From the NCBI RefSeq assembly GCF_001613935.1, contig NZ_LQCI01000003.1, forward strand, positions 290,498 to 354,497: DNA of 64,000 bases, in the 5' to 3' direction. Below are positions 59,701-64,000 of this stretch, piece after piece. The position numbers were made by a program, and so were the translations under genes. Source of the DNA: Amycolatopsis regifaucium (lineage in GTDB: Bacteria > Actinomycetota > Actinomycetes > Mycobacteriales > Pseudonocardiaceae). The notes under the pieces were generated by a model. That model had not been told where the DNA came from, searched no databases, and saw only the letters and a list, made by a program, of their open reading frames with translations. Numbering within the stretch: position 1 is the stretch's first letter; each line of letters starts with the position of its first letter.

Positions 59701-62086
59701 GCTCGCCGTGCAGCCGCCCCGCATCGTCCAGATCATCAAGGAGGGCCGGTCGCTCACGCTCGCCACGCGGGTAGCGGACGAGACCAGCGCCGAAGACGAC
59801 GAGTGGATCACGCACACCACCGCCTCGATCGACACGAGCGCGAAGGCGCCTGAGGGCCGGATCGACTTCGCGACGATCCGCGACCGCCTGCCCGACGGAT
59901 CGCTCACCAAGGCCGACGAGATGTTCGGCCGGATGGGTGTCGAGGGCTACGCGTTCCCGTGGGACATGAGCGAGCTGTACTACGACGACGTCGAGCAGCT
60001 CGCCCTGATGGACTGCGTCGCGCCGCCCGCGAAGCTGGCGACGAGCTGGGCGCACGTGATCGACGCCGCGCTCACGATCAGCGCGATGGTGGTCTCGCCC
60101 GGCCACGCCACCGTGCTGTGGATGTCGCGCGGCATCGAGAAGGTCGCTTGGAAGGGTGAGCCGCCCGCGCGGATCATCGTGCACGCCGTGCGCTCGCCGA
60201 AGTCGCCGGAGGACACCGTCGACGTGCTGGTCGCCAACGAGCACGGCGACATCGTCAGCGAGGTCATCGGCCTGAAGTTCGCGGCCGTCGAGCACCTGGG
60301 CACCGCGGTCCTGCCGCGCGACCTGGTGCACGAGATCACCTGGCACGAACTGCCGGAGGCCACACTGGCTTCGGATCTCGACCAGATCGTCGTGGTGGGC
60401 CCGTCCGCCACGACCGGCACCCTGGTCGATCAGTTCACCGCGGCGGGGGTCACGGCCACCGCGGTCGACGTCGCCGTCGACGGCGAACCGCTCGACCTCA
60501 CGGCCGAACTGTTCGCGAACCCGGGCGCGGTCGTCGTCGCGCCTTCGCGGGCGGCGGAAGGCGAGCGGCTGGAGGACGCGACCGAACGCGCGACGTGGTC
60601 GCTCATCCGCACCGCGCAGCGCATCGGAGAACTGCGGTCGACGTCGAAGGGCGAGGTCGCGACCCAGCGGATCTGGGCGCTGACCAGCAGCGTCCGCCAG
60701 GGCACCGACGAACGTTCCGTCGCGCACGGCCCGTTGTGGGGGGTCGGCCGCATCATCGCCGGAGAGCACCCGGAACTGTGGGGCGGCACGATCGACGTCG
60801 AGCACCCCACGGCGGCGGACCTCGGTGCGCGGCTGATCGAGGTCTTCCGCGGCCCGGCCGGTGACGAAGACGTCATCTCGCTGACCGGTGCCGGCGCGGA
60901 AGTGGCCCGGTTGAGCCAGATCACCCGCAGCGCGGACGGTTCCCCGCTGCACTGCTCGCCTTCGGGCACGGTGCTGATCACCGGTGGTCTCGGCGGGCTG
61001 GGGCTCGAGGTCGCCCGCTGGCTGGTCGACCGCGGCGCCCGCCGTCTGCTGCTGGCCGGCCGCCGTGGCCTGCCGCCGCGCGTGGAATGGCCTTCGGTGA
61101 CCGACCCGGACGTGCGGCACCAGATCGACAGCGTCCTCGGGCTCGAAGCGCTGGGTGTCACGGTCGGCGTGCTGGCGCTCGACATCACCGACGAGGACGC
61201 GGTCGCGTCGGCGCTGGTACCGGGCGCGCTGGGCCTCCCGCCGGTGACCGGCGTCATCCACGCCGCCGGTGTGGTCAACGACGCGCTGGTGGACAAGGTC
61301 GACCAGGACGGGCTGCGCGACGTGTTCGCGCCGAAGGTCGGGGGTGCGCTGGTACTGCACCGGCTGTTCCCGCCCGCGTCGCTCGACTTCTTCGTCCTGT
61401 TCTCCTCGTGTGGCCAGTTCGCCCGCCTTTCCGGGCAGGCGAGCTACGCGGCGGCGAACTCGTTCCTCGACGCGCTGGCCACGCACCGCAACTCGGGCGG
61501 CGCCGGCGACACCATCAGCCTCGGCTGGACGGCGTGGCGCGGTGTCGGTCTGTCACAGGACATCGCGACGACCATGCTCGAAGCGAACTCCCGTGGCCTG
61601 GAAGCCGTTTCCGCGTCGGAAGCGTTCCGGGCGTGGGCGTTCGGTGACCGGTTCTCGTCCGCTTACCAGGCGGTGCTGCGGGTGCTGCCGACGCCGCCGC
61701 AGCAGCGGAAGCTGCCGATGTTCCGCGAACTCACGGTGGTCGACGAGAGTACCGAAGCCAAGGCGGGCAACGGGTTCGCCGTCGACTTCGCGAACCTGTC
61801 CGAAGAGGACACTCGCGAAAAGGTCACCGGTGACGTCCGCGAACAGGTGGCGGCGGAGCTGAACCTGGAGGCGGGCGACATCGAGCTGAAGCGGCCGCTG
61901 GTCGAACTCGGTGTCGACTCGGTGATGACGGTGGCGCTGCGGGTGCGGTTGCAGCGGCGTTACGGGGTGGACCTCCCGCCGACCATCCTGTGGGCCAGGC
62001 CCACCGTGGCCGCGGTGTCCGACCACATCCACACCGCCCTCGCCGAACTGGCCGGGGCGGGCGAAAACCAGGCCGAAGCGGCCTGA
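56795..62086 (+). CDS. Iterative type I PKS of the 6-methylsalicylate synthase type (KS-AT-DH/TH-KR-ACP)
   Basis: This 1763-residue single-module synthase has the following domains. KS, with Cys180 in DTACAGSL, His315 in EAHGTGT and His355 in [11 protein letters not shown], with Ser626 in GHSVGE and AFHS suggesting malonyl-CoA. A product-template/DH-like domain with His932 in [10 protein letters not shown], as in 6-MSA synthases. KR, with GGLGGLG near 1396 and Tyr1551 in ASYAAAN. ACP, with Ser1709 in GVDSVMT. There is no thioesterase. Size and order match bacterial 6-MSA synthases. TTG 56795 is preferred since the PKS similarity begins there; ATG 56633 would add 54 unrelated residues. Confidence 0.9.
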   Translation: MSEYKAPDEAIAIIGMSCRFAPDLDSPEKFWEFLADGKSTVSDMPEKRWKAYAAGSPQATAILRGTTIRGSFLDDIEGFDADFFGISPREADFLDPQQRFILELAWEALADAGVPPLSLRDSDAGVFVAANSNDYGRRLLEDIPLTGAYAVNGTTFYGIANRVSYFLDVRGPSMAVDTACAGSLTALHIAAQSLRAGETSIALVGGVNIMATPALNVALEGAGAMSPDGTSKAFDKNADGYGRGEGAGVIVLKLLSEAVRDGDPIQAVIRGSGVFQDGRSEGMMAPNADAQAQMLREVYQRAGVDPSTVDYIEAHGTGTPTGDGEEVEALAAVIGAVRSADNPCLVGSVKPNIGHVEGGSGITGVIKTVLALRNEQIPPSLHTEPNDAISDPDSGLKLVGENTPWPAGGDTRRAGVSSYGVGGTIAHVVLEEGPVPEETRSRKDGDDGTRKVFPISAMSEAGLRALAGSVADWIDANPSASLGSIGYTLSQRRSHLPQRGTVIAASTGQLAERLRALAVDEPAPGILLARAGEQSDGAVWVFSGHGSQWSGMGRQLLAEHAGFAATIDSLAGVFRAELGWTPREALLDGGPWTAAHVQALTFAMQVGLAEVWRSRGVKPGAIIGHSVGEIAAAVAAGTLDVLEAARFACRRAAALQRLEGDGGMVLASLSFAEVQAKLGDRPDLVAAISASPTSTVVSGDKGAIAELVTRWREEDIDMRVVDTDIAFHSTHVDAVLEEVAAAARQLNPRTPSVSLYSTALTDPRSAVARDGDYWAGNLRNPVRFAEAVEAAFSDGHRVFVEISSHPVVSHSIIETAESLGIDDLAGCATLRRDTDEVGTLLHNLAKLHVQGVEIDWTCDFPEGELLGIPAAAWQHRPYWIFPEGAGSAGLGSGHDPESHSLLGGRMTVAGAPSRQVWQTRLDMDSRPYPQSHGLVGVEVTPAASIINTFALAAEEEVAPALTDIVLRTPLAVQPPRIVQIIKEGRSLTLATRVADETSAEDDEWITHTTASIDTSAKAPEGRIDFATIRDRLPDGSLTKADEMFGRMGVEGYAFPWDMSELYYDDVEQLALMDCVAPPAKLATSWAHVIDAALTISAMVVSPGHATVLWMSRGIEKVAWKGEPPARIIVHAVRSPKSPEDTVDVLVANEHGDIVSEVIGLKFAAVEHLGTAVLPRDLVHEITWHELPEATLASDLDQIVVVGPSATTGTLVDQFTAAGVTATAVDVAVDGEPLDLTAELFANPGAVVVAPSRAAEGERLEDATERATWSLIRTAQRIGELRSTSKGEVATQRIWALTSSVRQGTDERSVAHGPLWGVGRIIAGEHPELWGGTIDVEHPTAADLGARLIEVFRGPAGDEDVISLTGAGAEVARLSQITRSADGSPLHCSPSGTVLITGGLGGLGLEVARWLVDRGARRLLLAGRRGLPPRVEWPSVTDPDVRHQIDSVLGLEALGVTVGVLALDITDEDAVASALVPGALGLPPVTGVIHAAGVVNDALVDKVDQDGLRDVFAPKVGGALVLHRLFPPASLDFFVLFSSCGQFARLSGQASYAAANSFLDALATHRNSGGAGDTISLGWTAWRGVGLSQDIATTMLEANSRGLEAVSASEAFRAWAFGDRFSSAYQAVLRVLPTPPQQRKLPMFRELTVVDESTEAKAGNGFAVDFANLSEEDTREKVTGDVREQVAAELNLEAGDIELKRPLVELGVDSVMTVALRVRLQRRYGVDLPPTILWARPTVAAVSDHIHTALAELAGAGENQAEAA

Positions 62087-62097
62087 TCTCCTCAGTC

Positions 62098-62136
62098 GAA
62101 GGGCGTGGGTGGCCGCGATGGCCGCCCACGCCCTTC
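62098..62136. terminator. Terminator hairpin after the PKS
   Basis: The 17-bp arms 62098-62114 and 62120-62136 pair with one G-T wobble and a 5-nt loop, beginning 11 bp after the PKS stop. Confidence 0.75.
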
Positions 62137-62168
62137 GGTGTCCGTTGTTTCTCCGGGAAGGCGCGCTC

Positions 62169-63422
62169 ATGGCCATCGAACCGATCACGCGGTTCCTGCT
62201 CGCCGTCGGGGCGATCCTGCTGGTGAGCCATTTCTGTGGGGAGGTCCTGCGCAGAATCGGGCAGCCGCCGGTGCTCGGCGAGATCGTCGGCGGTCTCCTG
62301 CTCGGCCCCTCGGTACTCGGGCTGATCTGGCCTTCGGCGGGGACATGGCTCTTTCCCGCCGACGTACTGTCCAGTTTGGACAGGGCGGCGCAGCTGGGCC
62401 TCGTGGTGTTCATGTTCCTGCTCGGCTGCGAACTGCGCACCGACCGGATCGAGCGGAAGTCCCTGGTCGGCGCGGTAATACTGGGCGGGATGGGCCTGCC
62501 GTTCGCCGCCGGGATCGGCGTCGCGTTCGCGGCGGCGTCCGTACTGGCGGGCGCGGACGCCCCGAAAGCCGGTTACGTACTGTTCTTCGCGCTCGCGCTG
62601 GCCATCACGGCGTTGCCGGTACTGGCCCGGATCCTGGTCGATCTCGACCTCGACCGGACCGGGCTGGGCGCGCTTTCCCTGACCAGCGCGGCGATCGGTG
62701 ACGGCATCGCCTGGCTCACCCTCACCCTGATCCTGGTGGGCACCGGGCAGCACGGCGGCGGGAACGTCGTCATGACGGCGATCCTGGCCGTGGTGCTCGT
62801 GGTCTTCACGCAGCTGGTCGTGCGCCGGATACTCGGCAGACTGGTCACCAGGATCGAGTCCGACAAGGTGATGACCGTGCTGTTGCTCGTCGGCGCGATC
62901 GGGTTCGCCGTGCTGACCCAGCTGCTCGGACTGCACGCGTTACTCGGCGCTTTCCTGTTCGGGACCGCGGTTCCGCGCGATTGTCCCGTCGTCGAGCGGA
63001 TCAGCGCGCAATTGCGGGGCTTCACCCTCGTCGTGCTCCTCCCGTTGTTCTTCGCGCTGGTCGGGCTGAGCACGTCGATCGGCCTGCTGGGGACGGATCT
63101 TTCGCATTGGCTGCTGTTCGCCGGGATCTTGCTGGTGGCCCAGCTGACCAAGTTCATCGGGGCCGGCGGCGCGGCCAGGCTGGCGGGATTGCCCGGCAGG
63201 CAGGCGATCCAGCTCGGCACGCTGATGAACTGCCGCGGCGTCACCGAACTCGTCGTCGCCACGATCGGGTTGAAATACGGGCTGATCAACCAGTTGGGGT
63301 TCACCATCCTGGTGCTGGTCGCCGTGGTCACCACGGCGGTCACGGGACCGTTGATGCGGTTCCTCACCCGCCGGGAAAAGGCGGCCGCGAAGCCGGAGAT
63401 CTTCGAGATCGTCGGCAATTGA
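62169..63422 (+). CDS. Cation/proton antiporter (CPA2, KefB/NapA-like)
   Basis: This 417-residue protein has about twelve transmembrane helices. It opens with the GQPPVLGEIVGGLLLGPSVLG segment typical of CPA2 antiporters, followed by SAAIGDGIAWLTL, which contains the ion-binding Asp, and ends with MNCRGVTELVVATIGL. No TrkA-N domain is attached. It probably exchanges Na+ or K+ for protons; beside the biosynthetic genes it could also serve in self-protection. ATG 62169. Confidence 0.87.
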   Translation: MAIEPITRFLLAVGAILLVSHFCGEVLRRIGQPPVLGEIVGGLLLGPSVLGLIWPSAGTWLFPADVLSSLDRAAQLGLVVFMFLLGCELRTDRIERKSLVGAVILGGMGLPFAAGIGVAFAAASVLAGADAPKAGYVLFFALALAITALPVLARILVDLDLDRTGLGALSLTSAAIGDGIAWLTLTLILVGTGQHGGGNVVMTAILAVVLVVFTQLVVRRILGRLVTRIESDKVMTVLLLVGAIGFAVLTQLLGLHALLGAFLFGTAVPRDCPVVERISAQLRGFTLVVLLPLFFALVGLSTSIGLLGTDLSHWLLFAGILLVAQLTKFIGAGGAARLAGLPGRQAIQLGTLMNCRGVTELVVATIGLKYGLINQLGFTILVLVAVVTTAVTGPLMRFLTRREKAAAKPEIFEIVGN

Positions 63423-63509
63423 GCAGACGCCCCGCGACCGGCCGTCACGCTCGGTATCCGATCAGGAATCGAGAAGCGCCGGAACTCGACCTCACCTAGC
63501 GTGACCACC

Positions 63510-63917
63510 ATGGACATCAGCATTCACGGGAGTTTCCTCCCGCAGAACGACCCCGAAGCCGCGCTGGCCTTCTACCGGGACCTCCTGGGCTTCGAGGTGC
63601 GCAACGACGTGGGCTACGACGGGATGCGCTGGATCACCGTCGGTCCGCCGGGGCAGCCGGTGTCGATCGTGCTGCACCCGCCCGCCGTCGACCCCGGCAT
63701 CACCGACGAGGAACGCCGCGTCATCACCGAGATGATGGCCAAGGGCACCTACGCGAGCATCCTGTTCTCCTCGGACGACCTCGACGGCCTCTTCAAGCAC
63801 CTCGCGGATGCTGGTGCCGAGGTCATCCAGGAGCCGACCGACCAGCCGTACGGCCTCCGTGACGGCGCCGTCCGCGACCCGGCGGGGAACCTGATCCGTA
63901 TCCAGCAGCGCAGCTGA
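63510..63917 (+). CDS. VOC (glyoxalase/bleomycin-resistance) superfamily protein
   Basis: This 135-residue protein has two VOC modules: NDPEAALAFYRDLLGFEVRNDVGYDG and GAVRDPAGNLIRIQQ. Likely metal ligands are the His near the start (SIHGSFL), the His in IVLHPPA and a later acidic residue, though the usual final Glu is replaced in NLIRIQQ. ATG 63510 (GTG 63501 also possible). It could be a resistance or isomerase protein of the adjacent cluster, or unrelated. Confidence 0.8.
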   Translation: MDISIHGSFLPQNDPEAALAFYRDLLGFEVRNDVGYDGMRWITVGPPGQPVSIVLHPPAVDPGITDEERRVITEMMAKGTYASILFSSDDLDGLFKHLADAGAEVIQEPTDQPYGLRDGAVRDPAGNLIRIQQRS

Positions 63918-63929
63918 GGCGGCAAGTCC

Positions 63930-63954
63930 GTGAAGGCCTCCTTCCCTACCTTCA
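63930..63954. repeat. Half-copy of a dispersed palindromic repeat
   Basis: These 25 bp match the left arm and loop of the hairpin at 36546-36570 at 22 of 25 positions (GTGAAGGCC...CTACCTTCA). The right arm is not complete here. The two copies indicate a dispersed intergenic repeat family in this genome. Confidence 0.5.
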
Positions 63955-64000
63955 AAGTCAATGCCAGCAACTTAAGCCGCGGCACTAGAGATCCTCGGAC

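Noticed and set aside
58550..61486. 978-residue open frame opposite the PKS
   Set aside because: It lies wholly antisense to AT, DH and KR domains with intact motifs; no independent evidence of coding.

Overview
The window is GC-rich DNA with strong third-position GC bias, frequent GTG/TTG starts and 4-bp ATGA/GTGA gene overlaps. This points to a filamentous actinomycete of the Pseudonocardiaceae, most likely Amycolatopsis or a close relative. The genus is inferred from gene content and style, not proven. A core backbone resembles the Mycobacterium tuberculosis Rv0981-Rv0991c neighbourhood: mprA-mprB, htrA/pepD, moaB2, mscL, a SAF-domain gene and ruc (Rv0991c-like), in the same relative order but interrupted by lineage-specific genes.

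Layout. 0-5 kb: end of an ABC permease, two short-chain dehydrogenases, two TetR regulators with visible operators, a DoxX-like protein and small membrane proteins. 5-6.5 kb: a DUF222-HNH (13E12-type) gene flanked by four copies of a small palindrome. 6.9-13.6 kb: a type II Wadjet operon, jetA-jetB-jetC, with no recognisable jetD. 13.7-15.1 kb: lipoprotein, MsrA, MOSC protein. 15.1-19 kb: two divergent paralogous PD-(D/E)XK-like nuclease plus DUF2075 helicase proteins resembling the Nhi anti-phage family. The stretch 5-19 kb therefore looks like a defence island. 19-19.6 kb: a decayed flavin monooxygenase fragment and tRNA-Arg(CCT). 19.9-31.7 kb: an orphan NarL regulator, TRIC channel, MprAB-like two-component system, LspA, DeoR-GalT, HtrA, and a five-gene molybdo-oxidoreductase/glycosyltransferase operon. 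31.9-36.2 kb: a membrane protein, a second two-component system and a secreted serine hydrolase preceded by three 11-bp-phased repeats. 36.2-36.7 kb: a 443-bp element with 51-bp terminal inverted repeats. 36.7-41.2 kb: metallo-hydrolase, epimerase, MoaB, MscL, SAF protein and Ruc.

41.2-52.3 kb is an integrated actinomycete conjugative element (AICE): Pra-like activator, FtsK-type translocase, RepSA-like rolling-circle initiator, Xis and tyrosine integrase, with HD/NUDIX/HTH-PLD regulators. It is bounded by an 89-bp imperfect direct repeat (81/89 identical). The repeat is not a tRNA end. It coincides with the putative promoter and half of the CIRCE operator of the heat-shock chaperone gene ruc, so the insertion appears to rebuild the promoter it enters. 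Paired 9-bp arm repeats lie inside each end.

52.4-64 kb is a small biosynthetic locus: a PLP decarboxylase, a cytokinin-dehydrogenase-like flavoprotein, an aryl-AMP ligase lacking its C-terminal subdomain, an iterative 6-methylsalicylate-type PKS (KS-AT-DH/TH-KR-ACP), a cation/proton antiporter and a VOC protein.

The most notable observations are the chaperone-promoter attachment site, the Wadjet operon without jetD, the divergent Nhi-like pair, 11-bp-phased operator repeats linking each OmpR-type regulator to a nearby envelope protease or hydrolase gene, and the truncated adenylating enzyme beside the PKS.
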